DNA of 64,000 nucleotides from Mycolicibacter virginiensis (GTDB lineage Bacteria > Actinomycetota > Actinomycetes > Mycobacteriales > Mycobacteriaceae): assembly GCF_022374935.2 (NCBI RefSeq), contig NZ_CP092430.2, positions 4,898,001-4,962,000 of the forward strand. The letters run 5' to 3'. The translations under genes and the position numbers were made by a program. This document shows positions 30,104 through 38,525 of this stretch, in pieces; within the stretch, counting starts at the first letter, position 1, and each line of letters begins with the position of its first letter. The notes below the pieces were generated by a model. The model made no database searches and was not told the origin of the DNA. It saw only the letters and a list, made by a program, of their open reading frames with translations.

Positions 30104-30187
30104 AAACCCTATAGCTGTTGTGCACCCACCTGCGCCCCGGTTCCCGTTAAGCCCAGGTCCGCCGGATCTGTACGGCCTGGGGCGCAA

Positions 30188-30247
30188 CCGGGATTCATGC
30201 GGCGGTCCCAGCTTCGCCTCTCCTCCGTCGAGCCTCGCTGAACCGCC
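30188..30247. repeat. MIRU-like dispersed repeat, single copy
   Basis: GCGGCGGTCCCAGCTTCGCC and the bases following it match, with few changes, the tandem copies at 38283-38416. This copy covers the 3' end of the glycosyltransferase gene: the last 17 codons and the stop are repeat sequence, with TGA where the other copies read TTA. Confidence 0.8.
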
Positions 30248-31823
30248 GGGCCGGCAGCCAGGCCGGAGGGGCGTCGGGTGCGTAGTCGAACACCCCGCCG
30301 GCCGGGTCGTCGGCCCATCCGTGGGCACGCACAAGGTCCGATTCCGGGCGGTAGATCTGCCGAATCACCAATGCGCACAGCACCATTACCGCCAGGTCGC
30401 GCAACAAGACCGTGGTGGTGAACCACTGCTCGGGGAGGCTGCGATCCGCAACGCTGTAGAGGTAGTACATCCGCGGTACCCAGACCAGCGCATCGACGGT
30501 CATCCAGACCAGCAGTAGCCGACGGTGCGGCAGGGCCAGCACCGCCAGCGGCACCAGCCACAGCGAGAACTGCGGACTCCAGACTTTGTTGGTCAACAGG
30601 AACGCCGCGACCACCAGAAACGCCAACTGCGCCACCCGCGGGCGCCGTGGTGCGGTCAGCGCGATGTAGCCGATTCCGAGGCAGCACAGCGCGAACAGTG
30701 CGGCGACGACACCGTTGAGCATCGTCGGGGGCTGCCACATCCCCAGATCGCCGTCGAAGCCCTGCCAGCCGGTCAACGACCTCACCACGTTGTAGAGCGA
30801 ATCCATGTCGTCGCCGCGGCGGGAGTTGAGCCGGAAGAATTCACTCCAGCCCCGCGGCGCATACAGCAGGACCGGCAGGTTCACCACCAGCCAGCTGACC
30901 GCGGTGGCCACCACGGTGCGTTTGACCTCTCGCAGCCGACCGGTACGCAGACCCAGCACGAGCAGCGGGAACAGCAGCAGTACCGGGTACAGCTTGGCGG
31001 CAGTGCCCAACCCGAGCAGCACCCCGGCCGCGGTCGGGCGCCGGCGCGCCCAAGCCAACAGACCGGCCCCGGCGAACGCAGTCGCCAACGCGTCGAAATT
31101 GGTGAAGATCTGGAAGATGACCAGCGGCGAAGCCGCCACCAACGCGGCGTCCCAGACGCGCCGACCGGCCAGCCCGGCGGTGGACCACACCGTCGCCAGC
31201 CAGGCCAGTGCGAGACCCAACGCGACGATGTCGAAGAACACCACCACCTCGGCGACCCCGCTCAACGCCGGGATCTTCAACACCTTGGTGATCGCCGTGT
31301 ACGTCTTTGCCAGGGCCATCGCCGAGTACTGGTACAGCCCGGTCAGCACCGGATATTCCATGTAGCGGACGGCGGGCAAGCCGTCGTAGCGGGTCTGTTC
31401 CTTGCCCGACGAGTCCTTCTCCACCCAGCTGGACTTGTACGGGAACTTGCCCTGATCCAGAAGCTCCGCAGTGTAGAGCGGCACCACGTCGGAGTAACAC
31501 AGCTGAAAGTAGGCGCGCTCGTTGTCCCAGTTGGCCACCCGCTGGTCGGGGCTGCCGCTGCCGGTGCTCTGCAGACACGCCGACTTGGTGGTCCAGCCCA
31601 GAGCCAAGAACAGCACGGCGATCAAAAACATCACCCGCAGCGGCGTCATGAACCTGGTCCGCCCGATCAGCGCATGGCGCCCGACCGGCCCACCGATGGT
31701 GTTCGACAGTGCCCGGCCGACGACATCGGTGCGGCTGGGCAGGTCGCGGTCGTCGGCACTGCGCAGGTCCGCCGCCAGCCGGCGCGGTGAGCGCATCGCT
31801 CGTTCGGTCGTCTCCTGGCTCAC
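30195..31823 (-). CDS. GT-C/GT87-type polyprenol-phosphate-mannose-dependent mannosyltransferase (Rv0051-like)
   Basis: The protein has 542 residues with 10 or more membrane helices. A large first external loop contains the segment NWDNERAYFQLCYSD, as in polyprenol-phosphate-mannose-dependent glycosyltransferases. It would add sugar units to an envelope glycan such as lipomannan or an arabinan. The GTG start overlaps the ponA stop by four bases (GTGA), so it is coupled to the penicillin-binding protein. The C-terminal RRFSEARRRRGEAGTAA comes from an interspersed repeat, so the ancestral end was different. Exact acceptor unknown. Confidence 0.8.
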   Translation of the reverse strand: MSQETTERAMRSPRRLAADLRSADDRDLPSRTDVVGRALSNTIGGPVGRHALIGRTRFMTPLRVMFLIAVLFLALGWTTKSACLQSTGSGSPDQRVANWDNERAYFQLCYSDVVPLYTAELLDQGKFPYKSSWVEKDSSGKEQTRYDGLPAVRYMEYPVLTGLYQYSAMALAKTYTAITKVLKIPALSGVAEVVVFFDIVALGLALAWLATVWSTAGLAGRRVWDAALVAASPLVIFQIFTNFDALATAFAGAGLLAWARRRPTAAGVLLGLGTAAKLYPVLLLFPLLVLGLRTGRLREVKRTVVATAVSWLVVNLPVLLYAPRGWSEFFRLNSRRGDDMDSLYNVVRSLTGWQGFDGDLGMWQPPTMLNGVVAALFALCCLGIGYIALTAPRRPRVAQLAFLVVAAFLLTNKVWSPQFSLWLVPLAVLALPHRRLLLVWMTVDALVWVPRMYYLYSVADRSLPEQWFTTTVLLRDLAVMVLCALVIRQIYRPESDLVRAHGWADDPAGGVFDYAPDAPPAWLPARRFSEARRRRGEAGTAA

Positions 31824-34234
31824 GGGAGAGCCTCCGGCGCCGGGGGCGGCGGTGGCGGCTCCGGCGGCGGGGGTGGTGGAGGCGGCGGCGGGGGTGGTGG
31901 CGGCGGGAAGGGCTCCGGCATCGGGAAGCCCGGCGGCGGAGGCGGCGGCTCGTCAAAGTCTTGTGGAGGCGGCGGCGGCGAATACCAGTCGTACTGCACC
32001 GGGATGGGCGCGCTGGTCGGTACGCCGGCGGAGCCGCCGATCTCGGTGGGCTTGGGGAACTGCACGATCGGGTCACCCCACAGCGCGCCATCCATGCTGG
32101 CTTTCCAGATGTCGGCCGGCAGGCCCGCGCCGTATACCGGCCCGCCCCACTTGTTCGTCAGCGGTTCGTCGCCGCCGGTGGTGCCCACCCAGACCGCGGT
32201 CGACAGGGTCGGCGTGTAGCCGACCATCCAGGCGTCCCGGTTAGCCCCGGTGGTGCCGAGCTGGGTGGTGCCGGTCTTGGCCGCGGCCGGGCGCCCACCA
32301 GCCAGGTCGTGCCCGCCCGACCAGCTCGGAATCGCCTTCATGGCGTCGGTGACGTTGTCGGCGACCGCTTTGGGGACTCGCTGCTCCCCGGAGTCCTTGG
32401 CGGCCGCTACGTCGAAGAGCACCCGGTCGTCGGGGCCCACGACCTTCTGGATGAAGTGCGGGCGGTGGTACATGCCGGAGTCGGCCAGGGTCGCGTACGC
32501 CGACGCCATGTCGATCACCCGAGTTTGGTACTGGCCAAGCACGATGCCGTTCTCCGGGGGCCCGCCAAGGCCGTCCTGCGACAGGGTGTGCGCGACACCC
32601 GGGAAGCTCTTAGCGACCCCGAGCTGGTGTGCGGCGTCGGCGACGTCCTGCGGTCCGTGCTTGAGCTTGAGCATCAGCCGGTAGTAGGCCGTGTTCAGCG
32701 ACCGTTTGAGCGCCTCGGCGATGTTGCAGACTCCGCAGCTGGCACCACCCACGTTGCTGATCTTGGTCTTGCCGACCGTCAGTGGACCGCTGTCGATCTG
32801 CTCGCCCAGGCCGATGCCCTGTTTCAGCGCCGCCACCAAGGCGAACACCTTGAACGAGGAACCGGTCTGCAAGCCGGCCTGCGCGAAGTCGAAGCCGCCG
32901 ACCTCGTCGCCGCCGTAGTAGGCCCGCACCGCGCCGTTGCGTGGATCGATGGAGACCACCGCGGTACGCATACTCGGTTTTTGCCCAGCCATGGTCGCTC
33001 TGACGGCTTTCTCCACCGCCCGCTGCGCCTTCATGTCGATCGTGGTGGTGATGCGCAGGCCTTCCATGTTCAGGGTCTGCTCGTCGATGTGGAACATGTC
33101 GAGCAACTCTTCGGTGACCTGACGCTGAATCAGCCCGGAGGGCCCGGAGGCCTGGTCGGCATTGCGGGCCTGGTCGGGCGGGATCGTCGTCGGGAAGAAC
33201 TGCTTGGCCCGCTCGCTGAGCGTCAGGGCGCCAGTTTGCACCATGCCGTCGAGTACCCAATTCCACCGGTCGACGGCGCGGTCGCGGTTGATCGCCGGAT
33301 CCAACGCGGACGGCCGCTGAATCACCGCCGCCAGCAAGGCGCCCTCGGACACGGTGAGGTCCTCGACCTTCTTGTCGAAGTACGCCCGGGCGGCCGCGTT
33401 GATCCCGTAGGTGGTGCGGCCGAAGTAGATGATGTTGAGGTAGGCCTCCAACACTTCGTCCTTGGACCACGCCTCGGACATCTTGGTGGCGATGACGAGC
33501 TCTTTGCCCTTGCGGACCAGTCCGCCCATTCCGGCCCGCTCCGACCCGACCAGCGCGTTCTTGACGTACTGCTGGGTGATGGTCGAACCGCCCTGGGTGT
33601 CTCCGCCGGTCAGGTTGTTCTTGACCGCCCGAAACAGCCCCGAAACCGAGAAACCGGAGTTGGTGTAGAAGTCTCGGTCCTCGGCGGCCAATACCGCGTC
33701 ACGTACGTGAACCGGTACCCGGTCCAGCTTGATGTCAATCCGATTCCCGTCCGGCGGAACGATTTTCGCCAGCTCGGTGCCATCGGAAGCGAGGATTGTC
33801 GACACCTGCGTGGTGTGGATGTCGCCGGGTTCGGGGACCTCCACAGTGCGGTAGGCCATCCCGAAGGTGACGACCGGCACCGCCAGGAGCGCCGCGGCGG
33901 CGGCGTACAGGCCGCGTCTGGCCCAAAGCCACTTCCGTCGCCGCGATTCGTGCTGGTCGGGCTCGGCTGCCAGATCTTCCGGGAGAGCTGCCGGCGAATC
34001 GGCTGGGACACCGGGCCTTTCGCTGTCCGGGCGCGGACGCTCCATGGCGGCCTTAACCGCTTCGAGGCGCTCGTGGCGGTCCGACTCGTCATCGGTGCAG
34101 TCGGCGGACTCGCCTGCGGGGGTATCGGCATCCGTCCCGCCCGCTTCATCGGTGGGCTTGACGTTGGTGGTCGTCAAGAAGTGGTCTTCTTCAGCGCTGT
34201 CGGCACCCGGCGCTGTCGGGCCCCGCGTTTTCAT
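31820..34234 (-). CDS. Class A penicillin-binding protein, diverged PonA1 paralogue
   Basis: The protein has 804 residues: cytoplasmic acidic N-terminus, one membrane helix, GT51 transglycosylase (EDRDFY, GGSTITQQYVKNA), then transpeptidase with SSFK, SLN and KTGTT. It polymerises and cross-links peptidoglycan. It is a tandem duplicate of the gene at 34426, but its tail is a different, long polyproline run and lacks the conserved ETVIQPT...IEIAPGITIPIG segment. ATG 34234 overlaps the stop of a 45-codon leader (ATGA), which fixes the start. It is followed without a gap by the GT87 gene. Confidence 0.92.
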   Translation of the reverse strand: MKTRGPTAPGADSAEEDHFLTTTNVKPTDEAGGTDADTPAGESADCTDDESDRHERLEAVKAAMERPRPDSERPGVPADSPAALPEDLAAEPDQHESRRRKWLWARRGLYAAAAALLAVPVVTFGMAYRTVEVPEPGDIHTTQVSTILASDGTELAKIVPPDGNRIDIKLDRVPVHVRDAVLAAEDRDFYTNSGFSVSGLFRAVKNNLTGGDTQGGSTITQQYVKNALVGSERAGMGGLVRKGKELVIATKMSEAWSKDEVLEAYLNIIYFGRTTYGINAAARAYFDKKVEDLTVSEGALLAAVIQRPSALDPAINRDRAVDRWNWVLDGMVQTGALTLSERAKQFFPTTIPPDQARNADQASGPSGLIQRQVTEELLDMFHIDEQTLNMEGLRITTTIDMKAQRAVEKAVRATMAGQKPSMRTAVVSIDPRNGAVRAYYGGDEVGGFDFAQAGLQTGSSFKVFALVAALKQGIGLGEQIDSGPLTVGKTKISNVGGASCGVCNIAEALKRSLNTAYYRLMLKLKHGPQDVADAAHQLGVAKSFPGVAHTLSQDGLGGPPENGIVLGQYQTRVIDMASAYATLADSGMYHRPHFIQKVVGPDDRVLFDVAAAKDSGEQRVPKAVADNVTDAMKAIPSWSGGHDLAGGRPAAAKTGTTQLGTTGANRDAWMVGYTPTLSTAVWVGTTGGDEPLTNKWGGPVYGAGLPADIWKASMDGALWGDPIVQFPKPTEIGGSAGVPTSAPIPVQYDWYSPPPPPQDFDEPPPPPPGFPMPEPFPPPPPPPPPPPPPPPEPPPPPPAPEALP

Positions 34235-34368
34235 GTGCGCCCAGGGCGTCCTTGCAGGTAGGAGTCGGGCTTCCGGCCCTTCGCCATCCCGATTCGGCCG
34301 CAACCCTTTTCGACGATCGGCGAAGTGCTCAGCAGCCAGTCGTCCCCCACGCGTCGCTGCAGTCGCAT
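34231..34368 (-). CDS. 45-codon leader frame, remnant of a DUF5318 gene
   Basis: The frame begins MRLQRRV, almost identical to MRLQRQV at the start of the DUF5318 gene (37321). The DNA around both starts also matches, including the promoter. After about seven codons the similarity stops. The frame ends in a TGA that overlaps the start of the downstream ponA paralogue (ATGA), so it may now serve as a translational-coupling leader. It could equally be called a pseudogene; I list it as an expressed small frame because its start and promoter are intact. Confidence 0.5.
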   Translation of the reverse strand: MRLQRRVGDDWLLSTSPIVEKGCGRIGMAKGRKPDSYLQGRPGRT

Positions 34369-34375
34369 GGTCAAC

Positions 34376-34381
34376 AGATTA
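34376..34381 (-). promoter_or_regulatory. -10 element of the ponA paralogue leader
   Basis: TAATCT on the minus strand ends seven bases before ATG 34368. It is the counterpart of TACTCT before the DUF5318 gene, so the promoter was part of the duplicated unit. Confidence 0.55.
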
Positions 34382-34425
34382 CTTCCGTGGACTCACCATC
34401 GGGTTGAAACGAGGTCACAAACGCA

Positions 34426-36903
34426 CTACGGCGCAGGGGGCAGCGGCTCGGCCGCAGGCGGGCCGCCCGGCTCGGGCGCCTGCTGCACAGGGGGCGCCGG
34501 CGGCGCCGGCGGGGCGGCCGTGATCGTGGTGGGCGGACCGATCGGGATGGTGATGCCCGGCGCGATCTCGATCGTCGGCTGGATGACGGTCTCCTCCGGA
34601 GGCGCCGGCGGGCCGGCGTCCATCGGCGGAGGCGGTGGCGGCGCGGCCGGGACGCCGGCATAACCGCCGATCTCGGTGGGCGTGGGGAAGGTTTCGTTGG
34701 GGGTGCCCTTGAGGGCGCCGTCCATGGTGGCCTTCCAGATGTCGGCTGGGATGCCCGCGCCGTAGACCGGACCACCCCACTGATTCACCAGCGGTTCGTC
34801 TCCCCCGGTGGTGCCCACCCAGACCGCGGTCGACAGCGACGGCGTGTAGCCGACCATCCAGCCGTCCCGGTTAGCCCCGGTGTCGCCCAGCTGGGTGGTG
34901 CCGGTCTTGGCCGCCGACGCCCGTCCACCGGCCAGGTTGTGCCCGCGCGACCAGCCGGCGATGGGCTGCATGGCGGCGGTGACGTTGTCGGCAACCGCCT
35001 TGGGGATGCGCTGCTCGCCAGTGTCCTCGGAGGTCTGGGCATCGAACAGCACGCGGCCGTCGGCGCTGACCACCTTCTCCACGAAGTGCGGCGGGTGGTA
35101 GATGCCGGAGTCCGCCAGCGTCGCGTACGCCGAGGCCATGTCGATCACCCGGGTCTGGTACTGGCCCAGCACCACTCCGCCTTCGGGCGGACCGCCGTCC
35201 TGCGACAGGGTGTGCGGCACGCCGGGGAAGCTCTTGGCGACCCCTGCCTGATGTGCGGCGTCGGCGACGTCCTGCGCCCCGTTCTTGAGTTTGAGCATCA
35301 GCCGGTAGTAAGCGGTGTTCAGCGAACGCTTGAGCGCCTCGGCGATGTTGCAGACACCGCAGCCCTCGCCCTCAGCATTGGTGATCTTGGTCCGGCCGTT
35401 GTCGAGGGTCAGCGGTGAACTGTCGATCTGATAGCCCAAGCCGATGCCCTGCTCCAACGCGGCCACCAGGGCGAACACCTTGAACGACGACCCGGTCTGC
35501 AGTCCGGCCTGGGCGAAGTCGAAGCCGTTGGCATCCGATCCGCCGTAGTAGGCGCGCACCGCGCCGTTGCGCGGGTCGATGGACACGACCGCGGTTCGCA
35601 TGTTGGGGATCTGGTCTTTGAGATAGGTGGCCACCGCGTCTTCGGCGGCATCCTGCGCCGCCGGGTCGATGGTGGTGGTGATCTGCAGGCCCTGGGTGTT
35701 GAGCGTCTGTTCGTCGATGTTGAACAGCTCGAGCAGCTCACTGGTGACCTGCCGCTGGATCAACCCGTTGGGCCCGGTGGTGATGTTCTGGCTGCGGGCC
35801 AGTTCGGGCGACACCGTGGACGGAAACTCTTGGGCGGCGCGCTCACTGGCGGAAAGGGCTCCGGTCTCCACCATGCCGTCGAGCACCCAGCTCCACCGGT
35901 CGAGGGCACCCTCTGGATCGACCGCGGGGTCCAACGTGGACGGCCGCTGGATCAGGGCGGCCAGCAGCGCGCCCTCGGCGATGTCGAGCTCCTCGACGGG
36001 CTTGTCGAAGTAGGCCCGTGACGCCGCGGCGATCCCATAGGCACCGCGGCCGAAGTAGATGATGTTCAGATAGGCCTGCAGCACATCGTCTTTGCGCCAG
36101 GCACTCGACATCTTGGTGGCGATCACCAGCTCTTTGGCCTTGCGGACCAATCCGCCCATGCCCGCCCGCTCGGAACCGACCAGGGCGTTCTTGACGTATT
36201 GCTGGGTGATCGTCGAACCGCCCTGGGTGTCCCCACCGAACAGGTTGTTCTTGATCGCACGGGCGAAACCCGACACCGAGAAGCCCGGGTTGGAGTAGAA
36301 GTCGCGGTCCTCAGCCGCCAACACCGCGTTGCGCACGTAGACCGGCACCTGGTTGATGTCGATATCGACGCGGTTGCCTTCCGGCGGAATGATTTTGGCC
36401 AGCTCGGAGCCGTCGCTGGCCAGGATCGTCGACACCTGGTTGGTTCGGATGTCGCCGGGCGAAGGCACATCGGTGATGGAGTAGGCCATCGCGAAGGTGA
36501 TGACCGGCAACAGCAGCATCACCACGACGGCGGTGTAGAGCCCGCGCCGGATCCACCGCCAATTCGGTGGATGCGCGCGCAGCCAATCCAGCGGATTCGG
36601 CGGGCCCGGTGCGTCGGTGGGAGCGGAGCGCTCCGCCCGCCGCGGCGGTACGGACGGCTGCTCCGGCGGTGGCTCGCGCCGCGGGATCCGGCCACTCAAC
36701 GTCTGCTCGCGTTGTGGGGGCGTCCCGTCGAGGGCCGCCCGTACCGCATCGATCGGGTCCCGCAGATCGGCAGTCACGGCATCGTCAACTGCCGGAATGA
36801 TCGTGGTCTGTCGGTCATCGGGCCCCGCCGGTGGGCGGCGTCCGGCAGCGTCGGAGGGCCGGGCCGAGCCAGCGTCGGACCCGTCGTCGTGATGTTTACT
36901 CAC
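34426..36903 (-). CDS. ponA1: Penicillin-binding protein PonA1 (transglycosylase/transpeptidase)
   Basis: The protein has 825 residues. A basic and acidic cytoplasmic N-terminus (about 110 residues) is followed by one membrane helix, GT51 with EDRDFY and GGSTITQQYVKNA, then the transpeptidase with SSFK, SLN and KTGTT, and a Pro-rich tail containing IQPTIEIAPGITIPIG, as in M. tuberculosis PonA1. It makes peptidoglycan at the growing poles. GTG 36903 is chosen because it overlaps the upstream DUF5318 stop by eight bases (GTGAGTAA); this indicates coupling. It is the ancestral copy of the tandem pair by tail and neighbour. Confidence 0.96.
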   Translation of the reverse strand: MSKHHDDGSDAGSARPSDAAGRRPPAGPDDRQTTIIPAVDDAVTADLRDPIDAVRAALDGTPPQREQTLSGRIPRREPPPEQPSVPPRRAERSAPTDAPGPPNPLDWLRAHPPNWRWIRRGLYTAVVVMLLLPVITFAMAYSITDVPSPGDIRTNQVSTILASDGSELAKIIPPEGNRVDIDINQVPVYVRNAVLAAEDRDFYSNPGFSVSGFARAIKNNLFGGDTQGGSTITQQYVKNALVGSERAGMGGLVRKAKELVIATKMSSAWRKDDVLQAYLNIIYFGRGAYGIAAASRAYFDKPVEELDIAEGALLAALIQRPSTLDPAVDPEGALDRWSWVLDGMVETGALSASERAAQEFPSTVSPELARSQNITTGPNGLIQRQVTSELLELFNIDEQTLNTQGLQITTTIDPAAQDAAEDAVATYLKDQIPNMRTAVVSIDPRNGAVRAYYGGSDANGFDFAQAGLQTGSSFKVFALVAALEQGIGLGYQIDSSPLTLDNGRTKITNAEGEGCGVCNIAEALKRSLNTAYYRLMLKLKNGAQDVADAAHQAGVAKSFPGVPHTLSQDGGPPEGGVVLGQYQTRVIDMASAYATLADSGIYHPPHFVEKVVSADGRVLFDAQTSEDTGEQRIPKAVADNVTAAMQPIAGWSRGHNLAGGRASAAKTGTTQLGDTGANRDGWMVGYTPSLSTAVWVGTTGGDEPLVNQWGGPVYGAGIPADIWKATMDGALKGTPNETFPTPTEIGGYAGVPAAPPPPPPMDAGPPAPPEETVIQPTIEIAPGITIPIGPPTTITAAPPAPPAPPVQQAPEPGGPPAAEPLPPAP

Positions 36904-37321
36904 TGGCGGTACGGGCTCCGCTGCGTGCCGGCCGTCGACCGCGGGATCCCTTGGGCGGGCTCGCGAGGCCCAACACATATGACTTCACCAGGTGATTCCA
37001 GCTGCAGGTCCGGCACACCTCGACGACATACACCGAGAATTCCGAGAAGCGGGTGGCCAACAGGACCAGTTCCTCGGCGGAACGCGCCGAGCCCGAGACC
37101 GCACCCAGCTGGTCGCCGTATACCCACGACACTAGGGTGAGTGGCTCCTTGCGGCAGATGGGGCAGACCACCGCGCTGGCCTTGCCGTGGAACTTCGCGG
37201 CGCGCAGCAGATACGGGTTGGCGTCACACACCTCGGTGACCCCGGTACGCCCGGAGTAGACCTCGGCCAGCAGGGAACGGCGCCGGAGCGCGTAGTCCAC
37301 TACCTGTCGCTGCAATCGCAC
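36896..37321 (-). CDS. DUF5318 protein (Rv0049-like), possible zinc ribbon
   Basis: The protein has 141 residues. CPIC near residue 54 and CRTC near 106 form a likely zinc ribbon. It starts VRLQRQVVDYALRRRSLL, so GTG 37321 is the start, directly behind a leaderless-type -10. It overlaps the ponA1 start and must be made together with it. Function unknown; conserved linkage with ponA1 in mycobacteria suggests a role with cell-wall synthesis, but nothing in the sequence proves it. Confidence 0.85.
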   Translation of the reverse strand: MRLQRQVVDYALRRRSLLAEVYSGRTGVTEVCDANPYLLRAAKFHGKASAVVCPICRKEPLTLVSWVYGDQLGAVSGSARSAEELVLLATRFSEFSVYVVEVCRTCSWNHLVKSYVLGLASPPKGSRGRRPARSGARTASE

Positions 37322-37328
37322 GGTGACC

Positions 37329-37334
37329 AGAGTA
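37329..37334 (-). promoter_or_regulatory. -10 element for leaderless DUF5318-ponA1 transcript
   Basis: TACTCT on the minus strand ends seven bases before GTG 37321. A near-copy (TAATCT) stands at the same distance before the leader frame of the ponA paralogue. Confidence 0.55.
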
Positions 37335-37420
37335 CGTCGGGTCCTCACCGGCGCTCGCGATCAACGCCCCCAACCGGCGCCAACCGGCGGATTCGCCGTC
37401 ACCACCGGGCAGCATTCTTT

Positions 37421-37426
37421 TACGAT
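37421..37426 (+). promoter_or_regulatory. -10 element for leaderless transcript of the gene at 37434
   Basis: TACGAT fits TANNNT and ends seven bases before GTG 37434. It is divergent from the DUF5318-ponA1 promoter about 90 bases away. Confidence 0.5.
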
Positions 37427-37433
37427 CGTCGCC

Positions 37434-38285
37434 GTGGCGACACGGCAGACCGCAGGCACGCGGGCCAAGGACAGCGACCGGGACGACGTCTGCCGGATCC
37501 TGGACAGCGCACTGGGCGAGGGGCAGGTGTCCAGCGCGGAGCACCAGGAGCGAATCAGCGCGGCCACCCGAGCCGTGACGCTGGGCGACCTGCATTCCCT
37601 GGTCGGCGACCTGCAGACCGAGACCGCGCCGGTCAAGCTGCCGACGTTGGGCAATCCCACGAAATTCGGCGTGCGCAGTGTCGCCCTCAAGGCACTGGGT
37701 GCACTGAGCACCGCGTTGGTGGCGGGCATGCTGCTCGGCTGGGCGATGTACGGAAACACCAGCTCCCCGCTGAGTTTCACCTCTGATCCCGGGGCGAAGC
37801 CGGACGGCGTCGCGCCGGTGGTGCTCACCCCACCACGACAGCTGCAGTCCCTGGGCGGTCTCACCGGCCTGCTCGAGCAGGCCCGCCAGAAGTTCGGCGA
37901 CACCATGGGCTACCGGCTGGTGGTCTATCCCGACTACGCATCACTGGATCGGCCCGACCCCGGCGAAGAGCGCCGCAAGCTGGACTACTCCTACCGTGGC
38001 GGCTGGGATGACCCGTCCACTTCGTCCAAGAGCAGTGACGATGTGCTGGTCGATCTGGGCGCATTCGACGTGAAGGCTGCGGTCGGGATCCTGCGGGGAG
38101 CTCCCGAGACGCTCGGGATCAAACCAGCCGACGTGAAAAGCACCTACCTGATCGTCGATCCGGCGCGGGATCCCACGACGCCGGGGGCTTTATCGCTGTC
38201 GGTGTATGTTTCCAGCGACTACGGCAGCGGCTACATCGCCTTCGCGGGCGACGGCACCGTCAAACGCATCAACTACCCGTCCTGA
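37434..38285 (+). CDS. DUF1707-domain membrane protein (Rv0048-like)
   Basis: The protein has 283 residues. The N-terminal part (KDSDRDDVCRILDSALGEGQ) is a DUF1707/SHOCT-like motif often found on actinobacterial membrane proteins. One membrane helix near residues 87-107 is followed by an extracellular domain. GTG 37434 is chosen because it follows a TACGAT -10 by seven bases and removes a low-complexity N-terminus. Function unknown. Its TGA stop is the first triplet of a tandem MIRU-like repeat. Confidence 0.75.
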   Translation: MATRQTAGTRAKDSDRDDVCRILDSALGEGQVSSAEHQERISAATRAVTLGDLHSLVGDLQTETAPVKLPTLGNPTKFGVRSVALKALGALSTALVAGMLLGWAMYGNTSSPLSFTSDPGAKPDGVAPVVLTPPRQLQSLGGLTGLLEQARQKFGDTMGYRLVVYPDYASLDRPDPGEERRKLDYSYRGGWDDPSTSSKSSDDVLVDLGAFDVKAAVGILRGAPETLGIKPADVKSTYLIVDPARDPTTPGALSLSVYVSSDYGSGYIAFAGDGTVKRINYPS

Positions 38286-38416
38286 ACTGCGGGATTAATG
38301 CGGCGGTCCCAGCTTCACCTCTCCTGCGTCGAGCCTCGCTGAACTGCGGGATTAATGCGGCGGTCCCAGCTTCGCCTCGCCTGCGTCGAGCCTCGCTGAA
38401 CCGCGGGGTTAGTGCG
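38283..38416. repeat. MIRU-like repeat, two 57-base tandem copies plus a partial third
   Basis: Copies begin at 38283 and 38340 and differ at a few positions; a partial third runs from 38397. Each opens TGAACTGCGGGATTAATG and ends GTCGAGCCTCGC. The first copy starts exactly on the TGA stop of the preceding gene. A single copy lies at 30188-30247. Repeats that overlap stop codons are typical of mycobacterial interspersed repetitive units; whether this matches a named class was not checked. Confidence 0.85.
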
Positions 38417-38443
38417 ACTGAACACCTGGCGAACAATAGCCAC

Positions 38444-38473
38444 TTGGGCGCAGTTATATCGGCGCGATACTAT
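38444..38473 (+). promoter_or_regulatory. SigA-type promoter of the padR gene
   Basis: TTGGGC (38444-38449) and TACTAT (38468-38473) are 18 bases apart. The start would fall near 38480, giving a leader of about 45 bases that includes the GGAGGTGA ribosome site. Confidence 0.5.
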
Positions 38474-38525
38474 GGCGCGAACCGTCGACCGGTCGTAGCT
38501 ACACCATCTTGAGGAGGTGACTGGA

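Noticed and set aside
31709..34261. Plus-strand frame of 850 codons
   Set aside because: Antisense to the ponA paralogue; a by-product of codon bias.
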